NCBI GenBank assembly: GCA_033851845.1
Contig: JAWWOH010000083.1
Span: 5,052-69,051 of the forward strand
Source of the DNA: RYN-124 sp033851845
GTDB taxonomy: Bacteria; Actinomycetota; Actinomycetes; Mycobacteriales; SCTD01
Reading direction: 5' to 3'
Length of the DNA: 64,000 nt
Below the pieces are notes generated by a model, which saw only the letters and a program-made list of their open reading frames with translations, searched no databases and was not told where the DNA came from. Position numbers and translations under genes: made by a program. Positions 9,145 through 17,312 of the stretch are shown piece after piece (the first letter of the stretch is position 1; the number at the start of each line of letters is the position of its first letter).

Positions 9145-9148
9145 CGGC
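9125..9148. repeat. 24-nt hairpin element, copy 1
   Basis: This stretch matches 17262-17285 at 23 of 24 positions. It contains an imperfect inverted repeat, GCCGCAACG against CGTAGCGGC (one A-A mismatch). Here it covers the last codons and stop of the HTH-PAS gene; the second copy lies just after the paralogous gene. It may be a 3' end or terminator structure carried along with the duplicated gene. Confidence 0.6.
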
Positions 9149-9171
9149 CGTCTGTCGCCAGGGCATCCGGC

Positions 9172-11529
9172 TCAATTCCGGCGAGGGTCGGCAGGGGCCG
9201 GGAGCAGGCGGGACACAGAGGCTGCGGTCCACCGCGCTCCGTCAGCCTTGGCCGTGCCCGCCCGATTCAACGCGGCAGCGATCGAGTGGGCTGACGCGCC
9301 CTTCGCTCGAAGCGCCGCGACGCGCTCGACGACGACAAGCCCCGTCGTTGGTGTCCCTGGCTTGCGGCGCCGACTGCGGCCGGGGATCGGGAGCCCGAGC
9401 TGCGCACAGCCGGTCAAGACGTCCGCGAGGTCATCGGCCGACACGGCGGGGGACCAAAGGAATCCCTGCGCCTGTTGACATCCGAGCGCGCGCAGCGCGG
9501 CGAACTGCTCAACGGTCTCCACACCTTCGCCGATCGACGTCGCCCCGACGGCGTGCGCAAGATTGACGACACTGCGACAGATCGCCTCGTCGTTGAGGGA
9601 GAGGCCGATGCCCGACACGAAGGCCCGGTCGAGCTTGAGGGCGCTGATCGGGTAACGCCGCAGGTAGAGCAACGAGCTGTAGCCGGTGCCGAAGTCATCG
9701 ATGGCGATCCGTACGCCGAGCTGCGCCAACCCGTTCAGGGCGACTGCTGCCGCATCGGCGTCCTGCATGAACACCGATTCGGTCACCTCGAGCATGAGTC
9801 GCTTCGGGTCCAGACCGCTTCGTTGCAGTGCATCGCGGACGTGTTCGACGACATCCGGCTGGGTCAGCTGTCGGACCGACAGGTTGACGGCGACGTGCAG
9901 TCCCTGCGCGGCCCCGCTGAAGGCTGCCGCGTCTCGGCAGGCCTGATCGACGGCCCACTTGCCGAGCGGCACGATCAACCCACTCGACTCGGCGACCGGG
10001 ATGAAGCAGCTTGGGGAGAGCAACCCCCGCTCGGGGTGCTGCCAGCGGGCGAGTGCCTCCACGGCAACGGGCCGGCCGCTGTCCAGGTCGATGACCGGCT
10101 GGTAGTGCAGCACCAGCTCCGAGCGATTTAGCGCACCGCGGAGCTCGACCTCGGTTTTCATCAGGTCCTCGACACCTTGCCGAAGCTCGCCGGTGAAGAC
10201 CCGAAGCCTGGCGCCGCCGTGCCGCTTGGCGTCGTACATCGCGGCGTCGGCTTCCCTGAGCAAGTCGTCCGCCGACGCGGCATCACCGATCGCCACCCCG
10301 ACACTGGCGGACAGGTTGACGGACGTGGCACCAAGGTCGAACGGAAGGGCGAGCACCTCGGACAGCCGTGCTCCCAACATCTCCATGTTCTCTGCGTCGG
10401 CCAGATCACGCCAGACGATGACGAACTCATCGCCTGAATAGCGGGACAGGGTGTCGCCCTCGCGCATGACCCCAGTGAGCCGACCGGCGACCTGCAGAAG
10501 CAAGGCGTCGCCGGCGGCATGCCCGAGGCTGTCGTTGATGCGCTTGAAGTGGTCGAGGTCGAGGAAGGCGACGCCAACCTGACGACCGTGTCGACGGGCG
10601 TCGGCGCAGGCCTGCTCCAGGCGATCGGCCAGCAGCAGCCGATTAGGGAGCCCGGTGAGCGCGTCGTGCAAGGCCTGGTGCGTCAGGGCAAGCTGAACGC
10701 GGTGCATGTCGGTCACGTCGACGTGGCTGATCACTGCGCCTCGCCCGCTCCCCAGCTCGGCCGGTGAGACCCGGATGCTGAACCAGCGGTCCTCGATCTC
10801 ACCGGGTCGCGGGTACTCGTACTGGTGACGCTCCACGCGCTCGGCGAGCACGTTACGAACACCTTCCGCGAAGGCTGCGACGGTGGGAGCGAACTCTCGT
10901 CGGGCCGCGACCAAGGCGTCGCACTTGCGAAGGTAGTCAGCCCCGACGTCCCACTCGGTGGGTGCCCCGTCAGGTCCGGCCGTGAAGCTGAGCCAGGCGT
11001 TGTTGACAGCGATGATGACCCCGTCGGGCCCGACTGCGCACGTCGGTGCCTCCAGCGCATCCAGGAGTCCCCTGGCGAGCTGCAGGTAGCTGTGCGCCTG
11101 CTGTTCCGAACGCTGACGCTGCAACGCGTGGAGCAGCGCCGTCGCGAGCCGACGACCGTCGTGCTCGCCTTTGACCAGGTAGTCCTGGGCCCCCTCCGCG
11201 AGAGCCCAAAGGGCGAGCTGGCCGTCCCCACGCCCGGTCAGGACGAGGAGCGCCGTCTCGGGATGCGCCGCACGCACGGCATGCACGACGGCGAGGCCGT
11301 CCGCGTCGGGCAGGGACAGGTCTGCAAGCACCAGATCGTGCGGCGACTGCTCGAGCCGCTCGAGCGCGTCATGGAGGTTGGCGGAGACCTCGACGACGGC
11401 ACGTGGAAGCTCGTCCTCCAGGAGCGACAGCACGAGCTCGCTGTCCGAGGCGGAGTCCTCGATGATGAGCAGACGGATGGCGCTGTCGTGATCCAGTGCG
11501 GGAGTCGCGTCGCTGATGCGCGGGATCAC
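9172..11529 (-). CDS. Receiver-PAS-GGDEF-EAL protein with C-terminal resolvase-like HTH
   Basis: A 785-residue response regulator with c-di-GMP output. The receiver domain (about 18-135) has acidic Glu24/Asp25, phosphoacceptor Asp70 and Lys120. A PAS-like segment spans about 150-280. The cyclase domain has SGDEF at 365-369 (Ser in the first position is common in active enzymes). The EAL domain starts at 491 and has the full catalytic set. Residues about 730-785 form a helix-turn-helix resembling the DNA-binding segment of serine recombinases (repeated small residues, then A-A-L-N and a final V-S-R-L). The start is the GTG overlapping the preceding TGA as GTGA; longer upstream readings run through neighbouring genes in the wrong frame. 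Last gene of a kinase-receiver-effector operon. Confidence 0.9.
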   Translation of the reverse strand: MIPRISDATPALDHDSAIRLLIIEDSASDSELVLSLLEDELPRAVVEVSANLHDALERLEQSPHDLVLADLSLPDADGLAVVHAVRAAHPETALLVLTGRGDGQLALWALAEGAQDYLVKGEHDGRRLATALLHALQRQRSEQQAHSYLQLARGLLDALEAPTCAVGPDGVIIAVNNAWLSFTAGPDGAPTEWDVGADYLRKCDALVAARREFAPTVAAFAEGVRNVLAERVERHQYEYPRPGEIEDRWFSIRVSPAELGSGRGAVISHVDVTDMHRVQLALTHQALHDALTGLPNRLLLADRLEQACADARRHGRQVGVAFLDLDHFKRINDSLGHAAGDALLLQVAGRLTGVMREGDTLSRYSGDEFVIVWRDLADAENMEMLGARLSEVLALPFDLGATSVNLSASVGVAIGDAASADDLLREADAAMYDAKRHGGARLRVFTGELRQGVEDLMKTEVELRGALNRSELVLHYQPVIDLDSGRPVAVEALARWQHPERGLLSPSCFIPVAESSGLIVPLGKWAVDQACRDAAAFSGAAQGLHVAVNLSVRQLTQPDVVEHVRDALQRSGLDPKRLMLEVTESVFMQDADAAAVALNGLAQLGVRIAIDDFGTGYSSLLYLRRYPISALKLDRAFVSGIGLSLNDEAICRSVVNLAHAVGATSIGEGVETVEQFAALRALGCQQAQGFLWSPAVSADDLADVLTGCAQLGLPIPGRSRRRKPGTPTTGLVVVERVAALRAKGASAHSIAAALNRAGTAKADGARWTAASVSRLLPAPADPRRN

Positions 11530-11951
11530 GACGGCAGCCTGACGAGACCGAGCCAGAAGTCGTCGATGGACTGCACCACGTGAACGAACTGCTCGATGTC
11601 GACCGGCTTGGTCAAGAAGCAGTTGGCACCGAGGTCGTAGGTCTTCGCGACATCGGACTCCGCTGAGGACGTCGTCAAGACCGCGACCGGGATACGGCGG
11701 AGTCGGTCGTCGTTGCGCATCCGGCTCAGCACCTCGTGCCCGCTCATGCGCGGCAGGTTGAGGTCGAGGATGACGAGGTCGGGCTTCGACTGGGTCGGAT
11801 CCAAGAGCAGCGCAATGGCAGACGCGCCGTCCCGGACGACGGTGACCTCGTTGGCGACCTTCGCGTCCGCGAGCGCCTCGAGCGTCATCTCGACGTCGGC
11901 CACGCTGTCCTCGACCAGCAAGATCCGCATCAGCTCCGCGTTGCGCCTCAC
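11526..11951 (-). CDS. Single-domain response regulator (Rcp1/CheY-like)
   Basis: A 141-residue receiver with no output domain. Acidic residues lie in LLVEDS, the phosphoacceptor is Asp63 in ILDLNLPRM, the conserved Thr is in LTTS and the Lys is in LTKP. The GTG start overlaps the kinase stop as GTGA; an ATG seven codons later (MRILLVEDS) is an alternative. The stop overlaps the next GTG in the same way. The length and LNLPRM..GHEVL pattern resemble receivers paired with phytochrome-type kinases. It probably accepts phosphate from the adjacent kinase and may compete with, or relay to, the receiver of the downstream GGDEF-EAL protein. Confidence 0.92.
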   Translation of the reverse strand: MRRNAELMRILLVEDSVADVEMTLEALADAKVANEVTVVRDGASAIALLLDPTQSKPDLVILDLNLPRMSGHEVLSRMRNDDRLRRIPVAVLTTSSAESDVAKTYDLGANCFLTKPVDIEQFVHVVQSIDDFWLGLVRLPS

Positions 11952-13093
11952 GACGCGGCCTGGACTGCGGCTGGTGCGGGGAGCGTGATGCAGAAGCGGC
12001 TGCCGCCCAAGTCGGATGTCTCGACCCAGGCGCGGCCATCCGAGCGCTCCGCAACCTGCTGCACGATGGCCAGCCCGATCCCGGTGCCGGCATACGCCTC
12101 GCGCACATGCAGTCGGGAGAACATCCCGAAGACACGCTCGCGGTACTCCGGCTCGATGCCGATGCCGTCGTCATCGACGGACAGCTGCACCTTGGAACCC
12201 ACGACCTGTCCGGTGACCCTCACGTGCGACGCCGCATCTGGACGGTGGAACTTCACAGCATTGCTGATGAGGTTCTGAAGGACGGCGAAGACGGCCGCCT
12301 CGTCGCACCAGACCGTCGGCAGATCGCCGATCTCGACGTCGGCGGCGTTCTGCGCCGCCACCGCGCGTCTGGCGACGGCGGTCGTGTCGACAGCCTCGCC
12401 GCCGGGGTCGGAGCGGAGGAAGCGCGAGTACTCCAGCAAGTCGTCGATGAGGACGCGCATTCGCGCAGCGCCGTCGACGACGTGGAAGACGTAACGGCTG
12501 CCCCGCTCGTCCAGCACGTCCGCGTATCGCTTCTCCAGGAGCTGCACGAAGCCCGTCATGACCCGGAGCGGCTCAGCCAGGTCGTGCGAGGCGACGTACG
12601 CAAACTGCTCGAGGTCCCGGTTCGAGCGGCCCAGTGCCAGGTACTGCTTCTCAAGTGCGCGGTGGACCTCCGCCAGCTCAGCCGTGTGCTGGGTGCGCTC
12701 CGTCACGTCCTTGACACTCGTCGCGAGGCCGACGATGGCCCCGTCGGGACCGCAGAGTGGCGAGACGGTGAGCGAGACCGGGACATGACTGCCATCGGGA
12801 CGCAGGTGCCAGGTGTCGAAGCGCTCGACCCGTTCCCCCGCGAGAGCGGCTGCGTGTACGGCCATGAGCTGGATGGATGCCTCGTCAGGGACAAGAGTGC
12901 TCGTAGAACGGTCGAGCATGTCGCCGGCGCTGCGGCCGTAAAGCCGCTCCGCCCCGGCGTTCCAGCTGGTGATCCGTCCGCTCAGGTCCTCGCTGAATAT
13001 CGCGTCGGCCGAGGCAGCCACGATCTGGGCCATGAGCCCGGCATCGGTCAGCAGCTCAGGGACTGCTCCCAGCGTGATCTCGGAGATCTTCAT
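11948..13093 (-). CDS. PAS-domain sensor histidine kinase
   Basis: A 381-residue soluble histidine kinase. An N-terminal PAS/PAC domain spans about 18-135 (ITSWNAGAERLYG...VKDVTER), followed by a coiled-coil linker. The HisKA domain has phosphorylatable His170 in ASHDLAEPL. The HATPase domain has its N-box at 274-278 (NLISNAVKF) and G-boxes DDGIGIEP and GTGIGLAIV. No transmembrane segment is visible, so it senses a cytoplasmic signal. It is the first gene of a three-gene operon; the 155 nt upstream would hold the promoter. DLAEPLRV is the signature of the phytochrome-like kinase subfamily, although no photosensory domain is present. Confidence 0.93.
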   Translation of the reverse strand: MKISEITLGAVPELLTDAGLMAQIVAASADAIFSEDLSGRITSWNAGAERLYGRSAGDMLDRSTSTLVPDEASIQLMAVHAAALAGERVERFDTWHLRPDGSHVPVSLTVSPLCGPDGAIVGLATSVKDVTERTQHTAELAEVHRALEKQYLALGRSNRDLEQFAYVASHDLAEPLRVMTGFVQLLEKRYADVLDERGSRYVFHVVDGAARMRVLIDDLLEYSRFLRSDPGGEAVDTTAVARRAVAAQNAADVEIGDLPTVWCDEAAVFAVLQNLISNAVKFHRPDAASHVRVTGQVVGSKVQLSVDDDGIGIEPEYRERVFGMFSRLHVREAYAGTGIGLAIVQQVAERSDGRAWVETSDLGGSRFCITLPAPAAVQAAS

Positions 13094-13248
13094 GCTTCAA
13101 GCATCGTCACGCACCGACCAGAAGACCCGTTTCGCGACACAAAGGGCTAGAAGACGGCAGATCACTGGTGTGCTTGGGGGACATGTCTAGGTCGTTCGGG
13201 GGCTGCGAAAGTCCGGCGCCGGCCGCCACGTGGCAGGTGCGTCGGTCG

Positions 13249-14001
13249 TCAGGGCATCCGTGGCGCAAGCAACAAGTCACCCGGCTCGCGATACTTGGGA
13301 TTGGCCGTGGCGGTCCCCGCATGCGCGATCACCGGATGACAGCGGCGGGCGTGCGCGATGGGTTCCTTGGCGAATGCGCGCTCGTCGTAGGTGCACATGA
13401 TCGTGGCGGGCCAGGGTGCGAAGGCCAGGTTCACCAAGGACTCGTAGCGGTTCCACGCAGCGAGCTTCTGGCCGGTCTCACGCGCCCAGCCGGCTTCCGC
13501 GACGATCCGGATCCAACTGCCGCCCCGCACGCACTTGCGCGTCACATACTCGCGGTATCGGTCGAGGGCGGCTGACGGTGAGCGATACCAATCCGACCAT
13601 TCAACGAACTCCACGAGGTCCGCGCGCTCGCCGAGCTCACGGCGGATGAGGCTGATCTTGGCCCTGGGGGCCACCGCCAGAAGACAATGAGACTGCTCGG
13701 CGCCCTCTGCAAGAAACGGGACAACCGCAGCAGCGAAGGCCGCGTCGGAACCGTAAACGAGGGCGCGGTGCTCGAACAGTTGTGGGGCGCTCCCGGGCGA
13801 ACCGACCAGGTAATCCAGGCTTACCCCCAGCGCGCCCGCGAGGGCAACCAGGCTGCTGACGTGGACGTCCTTGCGCCGGCCGGACTCGATCTGGGCTATT
13901 GCAGCCCAGCTGACCCCTGAGTGGTAGGCGAGCGCCTCTCTGGTCCAGCCAAGACGCGCCCTAGCCGCGCGGAGAGCCGCGCCGACGTCGGGGGTCGCCA
14001 T
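13249..14001 (-). CDS. Xre-family HTH regulator with MEDS sensory domain
   Basis: A 250-residue transcription regulator. Residues 5-65 form an Xre-type HTH (LRAARARLGWTREALAYHSGVS, then IAQIESGRRK). Residues about 75-240 match the MEDS (methanogen/methylotroph DcmR sensory) domain: HRALVYGS, LAEGAEQSHCLLAV, and a late CTYDERAFAKEPIAHARRCHP. MEDS domains are thought to bind small hydrophobic ligands. The ATG lies 6 nt downstream of TACGGT, suggesting a leaderless transcript. It is divergent from a GAF-LuxR regulator, with three palindromes between them that one or both may bind. Confidence 0.88.
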   Translation of the reverse strand: MATPDVGAALRAARARLGWTREALAYHSGVSWAAIAQIESGRRKDVHVSSLVALAGALGVSLDYLVGSPGSAPQLFEHRALVYGSDAAFAAAVVPFLAEGAEQSHCLLAVAPRAKISLIRRELGERADLVEFVEWSDWYRSPSAALDRYREYVTRKCVRGGSWIRIVAEAGWARETGQKLAAWNRYESLVNLAFAPWPATIMCTYDERAFAKEPIAHARRCHPVIAHAGTATANPKYREPGDLLLAPRMP

Positions 14002-14048
14002 GTGACCACCGTACGGAGGCGAGGCGTCATTACCTAGCGTTTGCCAAG

Positions 14049-14086
14049 GTCAATTGACGCATGTCAGTTGACGCATGTCACTTGAC
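14049..14086. promoter_or_regulatory. Three phased GTCANTTGAC palindromes (operator array)
   Basis: Palindromes GTCAATTGAC (14049-14058), GTCAGTTGAC (14063-14072) and GTCACTTGAC (14077-14086) are spaced exactly 14 nt apart, with only the central base varying. The 14-nt spacing (about 1.3 helical turns) puts the sites on different faces of the helix. The array lies between the divergent Xre-MEDS and GAF-LuxR genes, 47 nt from the first start and about 70-85 nt from the second. It is very likely an operator for one of the two regulators. Confidence 0.75.
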
Positions 14087-14157
14087 ACACCCGTGAGATC
14101 CGGGGAGCATCGATCGCCACGAGGACCCGGGACGCCCCCACTTACGCGCCTCGACGG

Positions 14158-15288
14158 GTGGTGAGGCAGATGGACATTCCTCAGGAGCTGTTCGACCGAG
14201 CGCGGGACCTTCCGCCTCGCGACGACATCGTCGGCTCGTGGCGGCGGAGCGTCCATGCCGGCCTCAGCCCGGAGCGGTTGGAGGTGCCCTTCGATGCCGA
14301 CCTGGACGACGGCGGCCGGCTGGTATGGGCTGCCGACCCGGTGTTCGATCAGGTCGGTGCGGACCTGGAGGGCACCAAGATCGGCCTGCTCCTGGCGGAC
14401 GCAGATGGCCACGTCGTGATGCGGCGGGCATCGGGCAGCAGCACTCTCAGTCTCCTCGACGGGATCCGGCTGGCTCCCGGCTTCTTGTACGGCGAAGCCG
14501 CCGTCGGCACGAACGCCATCGGCACGGCCCTGCAGAACGGTGCCGCCACCGTCGTACTGGCTCAGGAGCACTTCGCCGACGCGCTGACGCAGATGGCCTG
14601 CGCGGCGGTGACAGTCACCGACCCCCGTACGGGTCGACTGCTCGGCGTCGTTGACCTCTCCTGCGAGGCGTACGACTCCAATGCGCTGATGCTGCCGCTC
14701 GCCAAACGGACGGCTTGGGCGATCGAGCAGCGACTGCTGGACGATGTCTCAACTCGCGAACGCGTCCTGCAGCAGCACTTCCTCCGGGCCCGACGGACGA
14801 TCCGCGGACCGCTGATCGTCCTGAGCGAGCAGACGCTGCTGGTCAACGCTGCCGCTTCGAACGTCCTCGATCCTTCCGACCACGGTCGGCTCTGGGACTG
14901 CGTACTGGAGGTGTCCGGCCGCCCGGGAGCGCTCGTCACCTTCGCGACGTGCGATGGCCACGCGCTCTCACTTCGGTCCGAACCGGTCATGGACGGGGCG
15001 CACCTCGCCGGCATGATGTTGCGAGCCGAAGCAGTAGCCACGAGAACCTCCTCGCCCGGTTTCGGCTGGAGCAGCCTGACCGAGGCAGAGCTCGCCGTCG
15101 CACAAAAAGTCAGCAGCGGCATGACCAACCGTGAGGCCGCTGCCCACCTCTACGTGTCGCCGCACACGATCGACTCCCATCTTCGCAAGGTGTTCCGCAA
15201 GCTGGACGTGACATCGCGCGTCGAGCTCACGCGCGTGGTGCTCGAGCAGGAGGGAGATCTGGCGACTGAGAACTACGAGGTTGCGTGA
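14158..15288 (+). CDS. GAF-domain LuxR-type transcriptional regulator
   Basis: A 376-residue regulator. Residues about 70-210 form a GAF domain of the AcoR type (DADGHVVMRR, GEAAVGTNAIGTAL, EHFADALTQMACAA). A middle region follows, then a C-terminal LuxR-family HTH at about 315-365 (LTEAELAVAQKVSSGMTNREAA, then the recognition helix SPHTIDSHLRKVFRKL). AcoR relatives respond to small metabolites but normally drive sigma-54 promoters; here a LuxR HTH replaces the AAA+ part. Either the GTG at 14158 or the ATG at 14170 (with GTGAGG just upstream) could be the start. Transcribed toward an aldo/keto reductase 73 nt downstream, a plausible target. Confidence 0.88.
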   Translation: MVRQMDIPQELFDRARDLPPRDDIVGSWRRSVHAGLSPERLEVPFDADLDDGGRLVWAADPVFDQVGADLEGTKIGLLLADADGHVVMRRASGSSTLSLLDGIRLAPGFLYGEAAVGTNAIGTALQNGAATVVLAQEHFADALTQMACAAVTVTDPRTGRLLGVVDLSCEAYDSNALMLPLAKRTAWAIEQRLLDDVSTRERVLQQHFLRARRTIRGPLIVLSEQTLLVNAAASNVLDPSDHGRLWDCVLEVSGRPGALVTFATCDGHALSLRSEPVMDGAHLAGMMLRAEAVATRTSSPGFGWSSLTEAELAVAQKVSSGMTNREAAAHLYVSPHTIDSHLRKVFRKLDVTSRVELTRVVLEQEGDLATENYEVA

Positions 15289-15361
15289 TGCGCCTCGGCT
15301 CCGCCGATGCCACCGTGGACGTCATGTCCGATGAGCACTCGCCAGGCCACCCGGAGTCACG

Positions 15362-16228
15362 ATGCAACAGCGTCAGATAGGCCACACGAAGGTCAGCGCC
15401 ATTGGTCTCGGCGGCATGCCGATGTCGATCGAGGGCAGACCGCACGAGTCACGCTCGATAGCGACCGTGCAGGCCGCACTCGAGGCCGGCGTCACGTTGA
15501 TCGACACCGCCGACGCCTACCATCTCCGCGGCAACGACGTCGGTCACAACGAGAGCCTCATCGCCCGGGCGCTCGCGACGTCCGGCAGCGATACCTCCGA
15601 GGTGCTCGTCGCCACCAAGGGCGGTCACCTCCGGCCGGGAGACGGCAGCTGGACGGTCAACGGCTCGCCCATGTACCTGCGCAAGGCCTGCGAAGCATCA
15701 CTGCGCCGTCTGGGCGTCGAAGCGATCGGGCTGTACCAGTTCCACCGGCCAGACCCGAAGGTTCCGTACGAGGACTCCATCGGAGCGCTTCGCGGCCTCC
15801 TCGACGCGGGCAAGATCCGGATGGCAGGGATCTCGAACGCCAACGCCGCGCAGATCTACATCGCCCACGGCATCCTCGGCGACGGGCTGGTTTCGGTGCA
15901 GAACCAGTACTCCCCGGCCTTCCGGTCCAGCGAACCGGAGCTCCGGCTCTGTGAGGACCTCAACCTCGCGTTCCTGCCGTGGAGCCCTCTTGGTGGCATT
16001 GCCAAGGCCAGTGACCTCGGCAGCGCGTACCAGGAGTTCGCTGACGTTGCGCACGAGGTCGACGCCACTCCTCAGCAGGTCAGTCTTGCGTGGATGCTCG
16101 CCACCTCATCGGCGGTGATCCCTATCCCCGGCTCGAGCCGCCCGGAGACAGCGAGAGCCTCGGCCGCTGCCGTGGACCTGCAGCTCACGCCCGACCAGAT
16201 CGACCGGCTTGACGGGCGTCGGGGCTGA
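15362..16228 (+). CDS. Aldo/keto reductase
   Basis: A 288-residue NADPH-dependent oxidoreductase of the aldo/keto reductase superfamily. The TIM-barrel catalytic tetrad is visible: Asp and Tyr in IDTADAYH, Lys in ATKGG and His in YQFHRPD. The cofactor-binding end is also typical (IPIPGSSRPE). It follows the GAF-LuxR gene after 73 nt and may be controlled by it. The substrate cannot be predicted. Confidence 0.93.
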   Translation: MQQRQIGHTKVSAIGLGGMPMSIEGRPHESRSIATVQAALEAGVTLIDTADAYHLRGNDVGHNESLIARALATSGSDTSEVLVATKGGHLRPGDGSWTVNGSPMYLRKACEASLRRLGVEAIGLYQFHRPDPKVPYEDSIGALRGLLDAGKIRMAGISNANAAQIYIAHGILGDGLVSVQNQYSPAFRSSEPELRLCEDLNLAFLPWSPLGGIAKASDLGSAYQEFADVAHEVDATPQQVSLAWMLATSSAVIPIPGSSRPETARASAAAVDLQLTPDQIDRLDGRRG

Positions 16229-16344
16229 CCCAGATCGGACGTCCGGACAGCTCTTGCCCTGCGAAAGACACATGTCATTCATCCACGAAGAACGAAGGTC
16301 GGGGCGGCCTGCGCGCACCCTGTACACGTTGTGCAGGGGCGAAA

Positions 16345-17229
16345 ATGGAACCGCAAAACGTCGTAGCGATGGCCGGTCGAGCCCGTGGATCCCGGACCTC
16401 CCAGCCCCTGGATGCCGCCATGAATCGCCCTGAAGCTGATGAGCTGGTCGAAGCCCTCGATGCCGTTGCCGAGGTGCTGAGCCGCAGCAGCGAGCGCGTC
16501 GAGCTCGTGGCGGCACGGTCGCGCGAGCTCGTCAGCGGCCGTGCCGCCGGGCTCAGCTACGCCGAGCTGATCACGGGGGCAACAGGCCCGCTTGTCCTCG
16601 ACGTTCTGTCCGACCTGCAGGAACGCCTGTCCGCAGCCAGCGGTCGGCTGCGCCGCGTCGAGGTGCGTGCACTGCATGCGGAGGGCCTCAGCATGGAGAA
16701 GATCGCCCGGCTGTTGCGCGTCAGCCGCCAGCGGGTTTCCGCCATCATCAACAGCCCCATGGGCGAACGACGGCCGGATCCGGACGAGGACCATGCGCGG
16801 GCGGCGGGTCTGTCGTTGACGGACTCCGAGTTCCACATGATTGCCGAGGCATTGCCGCACATCGTGTGGCTGGCGTCTGCGGACGGGGCGACGGAGTACT
16901 TCAACCGTCAAGGCACCGACTACACCGGCCTGCCGCGAGCCGCGAACGACGACCGCAATTGGGTCAGCCTTGTGCACCCCGATGATCAGCAGGAGACGCT
17001 GACCACCTGGCAGACCGCGGTCGATAGAGGCACGGTGTTCGAGCACACGTACCGGATACGTCGGCATGACGGTGAGTTCCGCTGGCATCGGTGCCGCAGT
17101 CTGCCGGTGCGGGGCACGGACGACCAGATCGTGAAGTGGATCGGGACGGCGACCGACATCCACGACCAGCTGCGCCTCGAGTCAGAGCTGCGGGAGGTTC
17201 GGCGGGCGCTGGAGCGCGAGTGTGGCTAG
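16345..17229 (+). CDS. HTH-PAS sensory regulator (paralogue B)
   Basis: A 294-residue paralogue of the protein at 8281-9144. Alignment starts at residue 26 (NRPEADELVEALD) and continues through the helix-turn-helix (MEKIARLLRVSRQRVSAIINSP) to the PAS/PAC domain ending in WIGTATDIHDQ. ATG16345 has AGGGG 7 nt upstream, although the 25 extra N-terminal residues are not shared; ATG16420 is the alternative. It is followed after 83 nt by a PAS-GGDEF-EAL gene on the same strand, with a shared 24-nt hairpin in the gap. The pairing of a HTH-PAS gene with a GGDEF-EAL-HTH gene recurs twice in this window, suggesting a functional module. Confidence 0.77.
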   Translation: MEPQNVVAMAGRARGSRTSQPLDAAMNRPEADELVEALDAVAEVLSRSSERVELVAARSRELVSGRAAGLSYAELITGATGPLVLDVLSDLQERLSAASGRLRRVEVRALHAEGLSMEKIARLLRVSRQRVSAIINSPMGERRPDPDEDHARAAGLSLTDSEFHMIAEALPHIVWLASADGATEYFNRQGTDYTGLPRAANDDRNWVSLVHPDDQQETLTTWQTAVDRGTVFEHTYRIRRHDGEFRWHRCRSLPVRGTDDQIVKWIGTATDIHDQLRLESELREVRRALERECG

Positions 17230-17261
17230 CCGCTGCCGCTCGGACATTCGGAGTCGTGGGG

Positions 17262-17285
17262 CCTTGCCGCAACGGGCGTAGCGGC
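17262..17285. repeat. 24-nt hairpin element, copy 2
   Basis: Matches 9125-9148 with a single C/G difference in the hairpin loop. It lies 33 nt after the stop of the second HTH-PAS gene and 27 nt before the next start, so here it is wholly non-coding. The stem is again GCCGCAACG against CGTAGCGGC. Confidence 0.6.
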
Positions 17286-17312
17286 GCATAACGTCGCCGA
17301 TGAGGGGGAATC

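Noticed and set aside
11530..12174. N-terminal extension of the receiver-GGDEF-EAL protein by 215 residues
   Set aside because: The extension runs through the lone receiver and kinase genes in a wrong frame; the GTGA overlap gives the real start.
14054..14090. Direct repeats TTGACGCATGTCA as a CRISPR or iteron origin
   Set aside because: Only two full copies and a partial one, between divergent regulators; better described as phased palindromic operators. No replication genes are nearby.
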